A stretch of 19,665 nucleotides of DNA, taken from positions 1-19,665 of the forward strand of contig DAOQAU010000031.1 in the NCBI GenBank assembly GCA_035354275.1, given 5' to 3'. This document shows, piece by piece, positions 1 to 7,187 of the stretch. The number at the start of each line of letters is the position of its first letter. Position 1 is the stretch's first letter. The position numbers were made by a program, and so were the translations under genes. The stretch comes from DAOQAU01 sp035354275. Its GTDB lineage: Bacteria; Cyanobacteriota; Vampirovibrionia; Gastranaerophilales; Gastranaerophilaceae. Under the pieces are notes generated by a model. It worked only from the letters and a program-made list of their open reading frames with translations. It made no database searches and had not been told where the DNA came from.

Positions 1-2
1 AG

Positions 3-608
3 CCACAAAATCCCTGTCAAAATTGCGAAAAGTCAGGCTGCAATTTAAAAGGCGAAATTTTTGAAGAATTCCCGCCGAATTGTGCTTACAAAAATTGGCA
101 AAAGGAAGTTTTAAAATATTTACAAGAAGATGTCGCAAAAAAGATTTACCAAAAATGGATTAAAATGCTTGAATACAGACAAAAATTTTCCTGTTCGGGC
201 TGCGCGACTTGCTGTAAGCTGGCATGCAGCGAATTTTCTTATGAAGAATTAAAACAAAAAGCAAAAGAGGGCGATAATTTTGCAAGCCAGTTTGTGAGCA
301 TCTTTGTGCCTTACAAAACAAAAGAAGAAGCGCAAAAAATATACCCCGAGTACATTGAACTTTTGGAAGAAAAATTGGGCAAAGACGAAAAGGTTTATTT
401 CTATTTTTGCCCGAAACTGGATGAAAATAACCGCTGCTCGGATTACCAAAACCGTCCGCAAATATGCAGGGATTTTCCCGATAATCCGTTGAGCATGCTC
501 CCAAAAGCCTGCGGGTTTTCAAAGTGGAAAGACGAAGTTGAACCCACAGCGCTTATGCTTCATTCGACATTAGAAATTGTGGATTTTTACAAAAACAAAA
601 TAAAGTGA
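3..608 (+). CDS. YkgJ-family cysteine-cluster protein (5' end outside window)
   Basis: The frame is open from the left edge, so the gene is partial and 201 residues are visible. An ATG at 165 lies in frame but has no Shine-Dalgarno sequence, and the codons before it look coding, so I do not take it as the start. From base 192 the protein carries the CxxCxxCC signature (CSGCATCC) and later CPKL...C...RPQICRDFPDNP and a KACGFSKW segment. This is the pattern of the YkgJ putative zinc- or iron-chelating family (PF03692), whose exact function is not settled. The part before base 165 holds four more cysteines (CQNC, GC, PPNCAYKNW) and resembles the family's C-terminal end, so the whole protein may contain a partial duplication. 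Only 7 bases separate it from rlmN, which suggests co-transcription. Confidence 0.85.
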   Translation, partial: PQNPCQNCEKSGCNLKGEIFEEFPPNCAYKNWQKEVLKYLQEDVAKKIYQKWIKMLEYRQKFSCSGCATCCKLACSEFSYEELKQKAKEGDNFASQFVSIFVPYKTKEEAQKIYPEYIELLEEKLGKDEKVYFYFCPKLDENNRCSDYQNRPQICRDFPDNPLSMLPKACGFSKWKDEVEPTALMLHSTLEIVDFYKNKIK

Positions 609-615
609 AAGAAAC

Positions 616-1635
616 ATGGAAAAAATAATACTTTCGGGGCTTAGTCAAAAAGAACTGGAAAAAATAACCGAAAAATTAAAGGCATCAAAATTCAGGGCAA
701 GGCAAATTCATAACTGGATTTATTTAAAAAGCGCAAAATCCATAGATGAAATGAGCGACCTGTCAAAGGATTTCAGAGAAAAATTGTCTGAAATCGCCCA
801 AATTTCAAATGTAAAAATCAAAACAAAACAAACATCACAAGACGGCACTATCAAATATTTAATCGAATATCTTGACGGAAACTGCGTGGAAACAGTATTA
901 ATGAGGTTTGACAACAGGGCAAATTTAACCGCCTGTGTAAGCTCGCAGATAGGTTGTGCGGTTAACTGCGCATTCTGCGCAACGGGAAAAAGCGGTTTTG
1001 TGCGTAATTTAACCGCAGGCGAAATGGTTGAACAGGTTCTTACAATCCAAAGAGATACAGGGCTTAAGGTTACAAATGTGGTTTTTATGGGGCAGGGCGA
1101 GCCGCTTTTAAATTTGGACAATGTTCTTGATGCTTTAAAAATATTCAACGAGGATTTTCAGATAGGCGCAAGAAGAATTACCGTTTCTACAAGCGGAATA
1201 ATTCCTCAAATTGAAAAACTCGCACAGCTTGAACTTCAATCCACGCTGGCGCTTTCTTTGCATGCGCCGACCTCTGAGTTAAGAGCAAAAATTATGCCCA
1301 TTGAAAAAAAATATCCGCTTGATGAACTTAAAAAAGTGCTTAAAAATTACACTCAAAAAACAGGAAGAAGAATCACGATAGAATACGTTTTGATAAAAGA
1401 TTTCAACGACACGCCCGAAGTCGCAAAACAAACCGCATTTTTCTTAAAAGACATTAAATGCAACATAAACCTTATACCCTACAACCCTGTTGACAAAACA
1501 GGATTTCAGAAACCGGCCGAAAGTTCGATTATGAAGTTTAAATACATACTTGAACATTGCGGGAAAAAAGTTACAATAAGGTTAGAACGCGGCGCGGACA
1601 TCGATGCGGCATGCGGACAATTAAACAGTAAATAG
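616..1635 (+). CDS. rlmN: Dual-specificity RNA methyltransferase RlmN (23S A2503 / tRNA A37 C2-methylation)
   Basis: A 339-residue radical SAM enzyme that methylates C2 of A2503 in 23S rRNA and A37 in some tRNAs, which improves decoding accuracy. The iron-sulfur motif CxxxCxxC is C114, C118 and C121. C107 in CVSSQIGC corresponds to the conserved catalytic cysteine (C118 in E. coli), and C333 in DAACGQL is the cysteine that carries the methyl group (C355 in E. coli). The SAM-binding GQGEPLLN motif and the SLHAP segment are present. Length is normal for the family. The ATG start follows a purine-rich but weak ribosome site and lies 7 bases after the previous stop. The last two sense codons and the stop TAG lie within a heptamer repeat array (see repeat at 1626). 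Confidence 0.97.
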   Translation: MEKIILSGLSQKELEKITEKLKASKFRARQIHNWIYLKSAKSIDEMSDLSKDFREKLSEIAQISNVKIKTKQTSQDGTIKYLIEYLDGNCVETVLMRFDNRANLTACVSSQIGCAVNCAFCATGKSGFVRNLTAGEMVEQVLTIQRDTGLKVTNVVFMGQGEPLLNLDNVLDALKIFNEDFQIGARRITVSTSGIIPQIEKLAQLELQSTLALSLHAPTSELRAKIMPIEKKYPLDELKKVLKNYTQKTGRRITIEYVLIKDFNDTPEVAKQTAFFLKDIKCNINLIPYNPVDKTGFQKPAESSIMKFKYILEHCGKKVTIRLERGADIDAACGQLNSK

Positions 1636-1667
1636 GAAATAGGAAATAGTAAATAGTAAATAGGAAA
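1626..1667. repeat. Six-unit heptamer array, consensus TAGKAAA
   Basis: Six consecutive 7-base units are visible: CAGTAAA, TAGGAAA, TAGGAAA, TAGTAAA, TAGTAAA, TAGGAAA. The array begins inside the last codons of rlmN and supplies its TAG stop. The same kind of heptamer recurs in several other spacers of the window. Confidence 0.85.
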
Positions 1668-1719
1668 TCCGTTAACCGTTTACTGATTACAATTTGCCAA
1701 TATAAAAAAGGAGCAAACA

Positions 1720-3666
1720 TTGTCAGATAATCCGATTTTAGATAAAAATTTAGAATGCATAGGAATTTATAACCCTCAATTAGTACAAGATATATTAAAA
1801 ATAACGGCTTTGACAGGAAGTTTTGAACTTGTGAAAACAAATCTCGGCGAGCCCAATTTAATTCATAACGGACTGCCGATTCACTCTCAAGAAGGAGCTG
1901 AAGCTGAAGCAAAAGGGATTTTTGCAAAAATACAAAATTCTGCACTTTCTATTCATATTGTATATGGTTTGGGTTTGGGCTATCTTTTTAAAGAGTTTTG
2001 CGAAAATTCAAAAGGGAAAGTTATTCTTTTTGAGCCTAATCTTGAAATTTTAAGAGCGACTCTTGAATTGGTTGATTTTTCAAAAGAACTTTCACAACCT
2101 AATGTAAAAGTAACCTCGGAAATATCAAATTTTAAAGAAATTTTTTCGCGCGAATACACTTATAAAGCAAAGTCCACAATCTCTTTTCTAGTGTCATACA
2201 AAAATAATTATAAAAACAAAATTGATGAATTTTTCAAAGAAGTGGAAATTTTTTCCGGAATTTGTACCGCAGATTATAACACGCTTAAAATGGCAATTAT
2301 GGAGTCCGTGAATTCGACCTTAGAAAATTTTATCTATACGCTGGATGAAACACCGCTTTGGGAAATAAAAGACAGTTATAAAGGAAAAACTGCCCTGATA
2401 GTTTCTGCGGGACCTTCTTTGGACTTAAACATAGAAACGATAAAAGCAAACAGAGATAAATTTATAATTTTTTGTGTGGGAACCGCTCTTAAGGCATTAA
2501 TGAAAAACGGGATTAAACCTGATTTTTTAAATATACTTGAGGTTCATGATTGTTCCAGTCAGGTTGCAGGCTATGATTTATCTGACATAAATTTAATTTT
2601 AGAGCCTTACACTCATAATATTTTTCATAAATTGAAGGTTAAACAAAAATTTATTTTTCCGACAAATTCGGGACATTCAAGCATTTGGTGGTCAAAAATT
2701 ACAGGGGTTGATATTTCACCATATTTTGCAAAAGGAACTGTTTCTTATGAGGCACTTTGCAGTGCCAAAATGCTCGGATTTTCAAAAATAATTCTTGTGG
2801 GGCAGGATTTAGCTTATGTCAACAATCAATGCTACAGTAAAGATGCTGCTTATTCAGAGCTGGTATATGATGTTAATCCCGAAACCAAAAAAGTCCAAAT
2901 CAAAATAAATGATTATGAAAAATATATCCAATCGCTTATACCCGAGAGCGGTGAAAACCCCAATGTTGATTACAGAGGGTTTGCAAGTTACAAAATAACT
3001 AATCTTAATGATACATTGTATTTCGTTAAAGGTGTAAAAGGTGACATGCTTCCTACACAAGGCGGTTATGCTACTTTTATAGAGCATTTTAAGGACTTCG
3101 CCTCTAAAAATCCTGATTTGGATTTAATTAATTCTTCAATGATAGGAGCAAACATAGAAGGTTTTAAAAATATTTCGCTTGAAGATTCAATAAAAGAAAC
3201 CCCTTTTATACTTGAAAAACCAAATCTGTCAAAACAAAATCGCTCTTATGACAAACAAAGCATTTTTTCTTCACTTGAAAGAGAAGAAGTTCTTTTAAAA
3301 GAAATCTTAAAAGAGTTTGAACAGGCAAGAGAATATATATTTAAATACGACCGAGAATTCAGGAGAAGACGAACCCTCAGCGAAGAAACAAACAAGTACC
3401 TTAAATTATTGCTTAATCTGTACAACAAAATTTTATTGGAATATCAGGGAAACAACATTTTGTATCAGGCAATTTCTTTTAACGAAAATCTTGAAGTCCA
3501 ATTTGCGCTTAAAAGTTCTGAAAACGTAAACATTGTTGAAATTCAAAATGTATATGAACAGCTGAAAATATATTTTTACATGGTTGAAGAAAAATTGACC
3601 AAAACGATAGAAAAAATTCAACAACAGAAAGGGAAAGTGCTTGAAAGCATTAATTCAACGGGTTAA
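1720..3666 (+). CDS. Maf/DUF115-type motility accessory factor (flagellin glycosyltransferase-like)
   Basis: A 648-residue protein. The central segment around residues 220-265 matches the DUF115/MAF_flag10 family (PF01973): a strand followed by VSAGPSLD (228-235), then a run of hydrophobic strands and ALMKNGIKPDFLNILEVHD. In Campylobacter, Helicobacter and Aeromonas such Maf proteins add pseudaminic- or legionaminic-type sugars to flagellin in the cytoplasm before export. The C-terminal 150 residues are Lys/Glu-rich and probably helical or coiled coil. I chose the TTG start because AAAAAAGGAGC lies directly upstream at good spacing and no upstream ATG is in frame. The motAB genes in this window show that the organism has flagellar functions. 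The substrate here is inferred, since no flagellin or sugar-synthesis gene is visible. Confidence 0.8.
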   Translation: MSDNPILDKNLECIGIYNPQLVQDILKITALTGSFELVKTNLGEPNLIHNGLPIHSQEGAEAEAKGIFAKIQNSALSIHIVYGLGLGYLFKEFCENSKGKVILFEPNLEILRATLELVDFSKELSQPNVKVTSEISNFKEIFSREYTYKAKSTISFLVSYKNNYKNKIDEFFKEVEIFSGICTADYNTLKMAIMESVNSTLENFIYTLDETPLWEIKDSYKGKTALIVSAGPSLDLNIETIKANRDKFIIFCVGTALKALMKNGIKPDFLNILEVHDCSSQVAGYDLSDINLILEPYTHNIFHKLKVKQKFIFPTNSGHSSIWWSKITGVDISPYFAKGTVSYEALCSAKMLGFSKIILVGQDLAYVNNQCYSKDAAYSELVYDVNPETKKVQIKINDYEKYIQSLIPESGENPNVDYRGFASYKITNLNDTLYFVKGVKGDMLPTQGGYATFIEHFKDFASKNPDLDLINSSMIGANIEGFKNISLEDSIKETPFILEKPNLSKQNRSYDKQSIFSSLEREEVLLKEILKEFEQAREYIFKYDREFRRRRTLSEETNKYLKLLLNLYNKILLEYQGNNILYQAISFNENLEVQFALKSSENVNIVEIQNVYEQLKIYFYMVEEKLTKTIEKIQQQKGKVLESINSTG

Positions 3667-4078
3667 AAAAGCTTCGGTAAAAATAGACGGAAAACTTTAT
3701 TCGCAAATAAAATCAGGTTTGCTTGTGTTTTTAGGTGTTTCAAAATCAGATACCAAAGAAAACGCTCAAAAATTAGCCCAAAAAGTTTTGAGTTTAAGGA
3801 TCTTTGAAGACGAACATGGCAAAATGAATAAATCTGTCCTTGACGTTCAAGGTGAAATTCTTATTGTATCGCAATTTACCCTTTTGGGAGATTGTAAAAA
3901 AGGCACTCGTCCGAGTTTTGATGATGCTGCATCTCCTGAAAATGCAAAAAAACTTTATGAAGAATTTGTCAAAATAATATCAGATTCAGGGACTAGAGTA
4001 AAAACGGGTAAATTTCAGGCAATGATGGATGTTTCATTAATAAATGACGGTCCTGTAACTTTTATGATTGAAAAATAA
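3641..4078 (+). CDS. dtd: D-aminoacyl-tRNA deacylase
   Basis: A 145-residue protein, the usual length for DTD, which removes D-amino acids (and glycine mischarged on tRNA-Ala) from tRNA. Visible signatures are the N-terminal MKALIQRVKKASVKIDG, the SQFTLLGD motif (77-84) with the KGTRPSF stretch after it, and the C-terminal NDGPVTF with the cross-subunit Gly-cis-Pro pair G137-P138. The start is TTG, chosen because it matches the family's N-terminus exactly and follows an AGGGA sequence. The gene begins 26 bases before the upstream Maf-like stop in a different frame, so the two are probably translationally coupled. Confidence 0.96.
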   Translation: MKALIQRVKKASVKIDGKLYSQIKSGLLVFLGVSKSDTKENAQKLAQKVLSLRIFEDEHGKMNKSVLDVQGEILIVSQFTLLGDCKKGTRPSFDDAASPENAKKLYEEFVKIISDSGTRVKTGKFQAMMDVSLINDGPVTFMIEK

Positions 4079-4115
4079 ATGTACAAAACAGGGTATTCTA
4101 TTTTTAAAACTTTTG

Positions 4116-4176
4116 TGTTATAATCTTAAAGTAATTTATATACCCACTTGCCAATATTTGATTTTAGTTATAATAT
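4116..4176 (+). promoter_or_regulatory. Candidate promoters for the zinc-ribbon/rimM/trmD operon
   Basis: Two candidates lie in the 184-base spacer after dtd. One is an extended -10, TGT-TATAAT, with the hexamer at 4119-4124 and a poor -35. The other is TTGCCA (4148-4153) with 17 bases to TAATAT (4171-4176); a TATAAT overlaps at 4169. No clear terminator for dtd is visible. The leader to the ATG at 4263 would be about 80-130 bases. Confidence 0.4.
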
Positions 4177-4262
4177 ATGGAAAAAAGAGTACAACCACAA
4201 CGAATTTAAATTGAACGAGGAGCTAAATCTATCAGTTTTTTGTTAATTAAGAGGCTTTCATT

Positions 4263-5387
4263 ATGTATGTAAACAAATGCACCAAGTGTGGGGCTGAGTT
4301 TGAAACCAAAAACCCCAAACGAGTTATCTGCCCTGATTGTCTGTATCCCGATAAAAAAATGATGTTATCATCAGAAATAGAGCAGGAAGAAGTTATTGAA
4401 AAACCCCAAGAGGTTGACCAAGGCAATAATCAGCATGAAGAACCGCAAAAACAAAAGTTCTACAGCAGTTATTCCTATGAAACGCCCCAGCAGCAACATC
4501 CGCCCAGACAGAATAATTATCTCAGAAGAGACAATTACTCAGACAGAGGAAATTATCAAAGAAGAGATAATTACGGTGACAACAGAGGCGGATACCAAAG
4601 ACCTCAGCAGGGCGGGTATCAAAGACCTCGCCAAGACGGCTATCAAAGACCGCAACAGGGCGGTTATCAAAGAAGAGATAATTACGGTGACAACAGAGGC
4701 GGATACCAAAGACCTCAGCAGGGCGGGTATCAAAGACCCCAACAAGGCGGATATAACAGGCCTCAAGGCGGATACCAAAGACCTCAGCAGGGCGGATATC
4801 AAAGACCCCAAGGAGGAGCTCCTCGCTTTGGCGGAAACAGACCAAGACCGCCGATTAATAAAAACAAACCTCTTTTAGTTAATAAGGAGCAGCTGGAACA
4901 AATAGAATTGCTGTATAAAGCGATGTTACCGCTTCCTAATCCTGATGCGCATGAAGTAATCGGAGCTAAAATCGAATTAGAACCAAGAAAAGTTTTCTTC
5001 GGCATTAACCTTATAAGACAAAAGCTTATGCTTCCGAAATTGCCTTTCCCGAAAAGAAAATTGGCTATTTCACCCGATCAGATGTTTGCAATCCAAAATT
5101 TATACGAACCGCTTTTACCTCTTCCGCCTATCGGATGCCATAAAATCATAGCAGCTCAGCTTAAAATGGATGAATGGCGCGTTCACGTAGGAATAGGGCT
5201 TATAAGGGCAAAATTGGGGCTTTCCAGATGGAATCAGGAAAGAGCAGATGCGCCTGAAGAATTTAAAAAAGCCGCAAAAGAAAAAGTTTCAAAAGCCAAA
5301 AAAACCAAAGAAGAAAAACCCGAAAAAAAAGCAAAAGAGCCTAAAGCAAAAAAAGAAACAAAAGCAAAAAAAGAAAGCAAAAAATAG
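4263..5387 (+). CDS. Zinc-ribbon protein with GGYQRPQQ repeats, duplicated 55-residue domain and Lys-rich tail
   Basis: A 374-residue protein I cannot assign to a named family. Visible parts in order: a four-cysteine zinc ribbon (C6, C9, C23, C26); an acidic/Gln linker; a low-complexity region at about 75-200 built from GGYQRPQQ, RRDNYGDNR and related units rich in Gly, Tyr, Gln, Arg and Pro; two tandem copies of a 55-residue domain (206-260 and 269-323) that align without gaps at 20 of 55 positions, sharing LPLP, V..GI.LIR.KL.L; and a Lys/Ala/Glu tail (324-374). Arg/Gly/Tyr-rich disordered regions are typical of RNA-binding proteins, so a nucleic-acid role is inferred. The stop is 11 bases from rimM, so the gene probably heads the rimM-trmD operon. 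In many bacteria that upstream position holds rpsP and the RNA-binding khpA. Confidence 0.85.
   Translation: MYVNKCTKCGAEFETKNPKRVICPDCLYPDKKMMLSSEIEQEEVIEKPQEVDQGNNQHEEPQKQKFYSSYSYETPQQQHPPRQNNYLRRDNYSDRGNYQRRDNYGDNRGGYQRPQQGGYQRPRQDGYQRPQQGGYQRRDNYGDNRGGYQRPQQGGYQRPQQGGYNRPQGGYQRPQQGGYQRPQGGAPRFGGNRPRPPINKNKPLLVNKEQLEQIELLYKAMLPLPNPDAHEVIGAKIELEPRKVFFGINLIRQKLMLPKLPFPKRKLAISPDQMFAIQNLYEPLLPLPPIGCHKIIAAQLKMDEWRVHVGIGLIRAKLGLSRWNQERADAPEEFKKAAKEKVSKAKKTKEEKPEKKAKEPKAKKETKAKKESKK
4553..4738. repeat. 75-bp perfect direct repeat, offset 111 bp, inside the GGYQRPQQ region
   Basis: Bases 4553-4627 and 4664-4738 are identical over 75 positions and lie 111 bases (37 codons) apart, so expansion or loss of one unit keeps the frame. 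Shorter copies encoding GGYQRPQQ continue to about 4815. Confidence 0.9.
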
Positions 5388-5398
5388 GTTTTCCGATT

Positions 5399-5911
5399 AT
5401 GGATAAATACGTTTCTGTAGGCAAAATCCTTAATTTTCACGGAATACAAGGCGAAGCAAAGGTCGGTTTTTCAAAAAATCAAGCCGATTTTTTGAAAAGC
5501 TTAAAGTCTGCGTTTATAAAATTCGAAAACGAGTACAAACTTTTCAAAATTTCTTCAGTGAGGTTTAATAAAAATTTTGCTCTGATAAAATTTCAGGGCA
5601 TAAATTCAATAAATGAACTTATACCTTACAAAAATTGTCTTATTTTTGTTGAAAGGCAAACGGCAAGAGAAAAACTCGAAGAAAACGAGTTTTTGATAGA
5701 TGAACTTACAGGGCTTGATGTTTTTGACCAAAATAACGAGAATATAGGTATTGCGGTGGGTGTTTCAAACAACGGCATAAATGATTTTATATCGGTCAAA
5801 AGCAAATCCAAAAACATCTGTCTTGTTCCTTTTGTAAAAGCCCTTGTTCCCGAAGTTGACATAAAAAACAAAAAAATTATCGTAAATAATATTAAAGGGT
5901 TGATTGAATGA
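5399..5911 (+). CDS. rimM: Ribosome maturation factor RimM
   Basis: A 170-residue protein, normal length. RimM binds ribosomal protein S19 and helps mature the head of the 30S subunit. The N-terminal beta-barrel signature VGKILNFHGIQGEAKV is at residues 6-21. The C-terminal PRC-barrel region shows IGIAVGVSNNGINDFISVK and the closing LVPFVKALVPEVDIKNKKI, a pattern diagnostic for the family. The ribosome site is weak. Its last four bases overlap the trmD start (ATGA), a standard coupled arrangement for these two genes. Confidence 0.96.
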   Translation: MDKYVSVGKILNFHGIQGEAKVGFSKNQADFLKSLKSAFIKFENEYKLFKISSVRFNKNFALIKFQGINSINELIPYKNCLIFVERQTAREKLEENEFLIDELTGLDVFDQNNENIGIAVGVSNNGINDFISVKSKSKNICLVPFVKALVPEVDIKNKKIIVNNIKGLIE

Positions 5912-6591
5912 AATTTGATGTCCTTACGCTATTTCCAGAAATGATTGAAAACTGTTGCTCACACAGTATCTTAAAACGCGCTTGCCAAAATAAAGTTATA
6001 AAAATAAACACAATAAACCCCAGAGATTTTACCCACGACAAACACAAAAAAGTTGACGATAAACCATTTGGCGGCGGTGCGGGAATGGTTTTGATGGCAC
6101 AGCCTTTTGTGGATGCTTACGAAAGTATTGAAAAAGAAAAAAATTCAATAACCGTCATGCTAACCCCTCAGGGGAAAGTCTTTGACGACAAAATGAGCAA
6201 TGAATTTGCAAAATATGACCAGATAATTTTAATCTGCGGACATTATGAAGGATTTGACGAAAGGATAAGAGAAATAATTAAACCGCAAGAAATTTCCATA
6301 GGCGACTTTGTTTTGACAGGAGGCGAACTGCCCGCACTTTGCCTTATAGACAGCATTAGCCGAAAAATAGAAGGAACACTTGGCAAACAGGAATCCGCAG
6401 AGTTTGACAGTTTTTCAAACGGGCTTTTGGAATACCCTCAATACACAAAGCCCAGAAACTTCAAAGGATTGGAAGTTCCTGAAGTTTTACTAAACGGAAA
6501 TCATTCCCAAATAGAAAAATTTCGTCACGAACAAAGCATTAAAAGAACAAAGGCAAAAAGAAAAGATTTGTGGGATAAATATTCTAACTAA
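5908..6591 (+). CDS. trmD: tRNA (guanine-N1)-methyltransferase TrmD
   Basis: A 227-residue SPOUT methyltransferase that makes m1G37 in tRNAs and prevents frameshifting. Visible motifs: the N-terminal FDVLTLFPEM; DDKPFGGGAGMVLM; the knot loop GHYEGFDER (111-119); and IGDFVLTGGELP (131-142), which forms the trefoil-knot SAM site. The C-terminal part carries the GLLEYPQYTKP motif. Length is normal. It starts inside the rimM stop and its own stop overlaps by four bases the stop of the oppositely oriented gene at 6588, so the two transcripts converge with no room for a terminator between them. Confidence 0.97.
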   Translation: MKFDVLTLFPEMIENCCSHSILKRACQNKVIKINTINPRDFTHDKHKKVDDKPFGGGAGMVLMAQPFVDAYESIEKEKNSITVMLTPQGKVFDDKMSNEFAKYDQIILICGHYEGFDERIREIIKPQEISIGDFVLTGGELPALCLIDSISRKIEGTLGKQESAEFDSFSNGLLEYPQYTKPRNFKGLEVPEVLLNGNHSQIEKFRHEQSIKRTKAKRKDLWDKYSN

Positions 6592-7187
6592 CTTCTGATA
6601 ACAGGAAGTCCGTTGAATTCAAAAATTGACTCTGAAGTTTTTCTTTCACTCATTCTTTTGGCAAGAATTGCACCCACAAAAGCTTCTAACTGTGCCATAG
6701 GCATCATATTTGGCGGAATTTCATCAAATCCGTACTTGGTTTTAAGTGCATTTTGAAGCGATTTACAATCAGCTGGAGTTCTTTCTTTAAAACCTGATTC
6801 CAACCCTAAAGCCTGTCTTGTTAAATAAAGTTCAAAACGGCTTATTTTTATACCTTTTTCCAATAATATTTTAAAATAGTCAGAACCTCTGTTTGAATAT
6901 CTTTGAGTCCAATTATCCGTATTTATAAGTTTTTCACCTGAATTTAAAAGCTGATAAGGTTTTGAAAGAATTCTCCACTTCCCGTTTAACATGGAATTAT
7001 CCCAAGGAAGAGAAACACAAATATAAGCATTTTTCAAAGAATTAAAATTGTCAAAAAAGAACTGTATATCCTGCATTGAAAACAGTTTATCCAAAGTAAT
7101 AATTGAATTGTTTTTATCAATTACCACAACACCCGATTCCGTATTTGCCGAAGCGGCAAGAGATAATCCTATAAAATATTGTTCCAT
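6588..7187 (-). CDS. Degenerate DUF429-like/RNase H-fold protein coupled to motB
   Basis: A 199-residue protein of uncertain family. It opens with GLSLAASANTESGVVVID, then a strand and SLPWDNS at about 59-65, and ends with AQLEAFVGAILA. This order recalls the DUF429 predicted-nuclease family of RNase H fold (GIDxA, IDxP, then a final helix). The aspartates expected in the first two motifs are replaced by Ser, so it may be catalytically inactive. That match is from memory of the pattern and is tentative. The ATG follows the motB stop directly (TAAATG) and its Shine-Dalgarno AGGAAGG lies in the last motB codons, so translation is coupled to motB. A role with the flagellar stator is possible but shown only by position. 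Confidence 0.55.
   Translation of the reverse strand: MEQYFIGLSLAASANTESGVVVIDKNNSIITLDKLFSMQDIQFFFDNFNSLKNAYICVSLPWDNSMLNGKWRILSKPYQLLNSGEKLINTDNWTQRYSNRGSDYFKILLEKGIKISRFELYLTRQALGLESGFKERTPADCKSLQNALKTKYGFDEIPPNMMPMAQLEAFVGAILAKRMSERKTSESIFEFNGLPVIRS

Noticed and set aside
160..522. Minus-strand frame opposite the YkgJ-like gene
   Set aside because: It is a shadow of a gene with clear family motifs and has no ribosome site.
4553..4815. Possible CRISPR-like spaced repeats
   Set aside because: The repeats are in-frame coding units with no unique spacers of constant length and no cas genes.
4396..4878. Long open frames overlapping the GGYQRPQQ region on both strands
   Set aside because: They arise from the repeated codons of the real gene; they are repetitive, lack ribosome sites and break where the repeats end.
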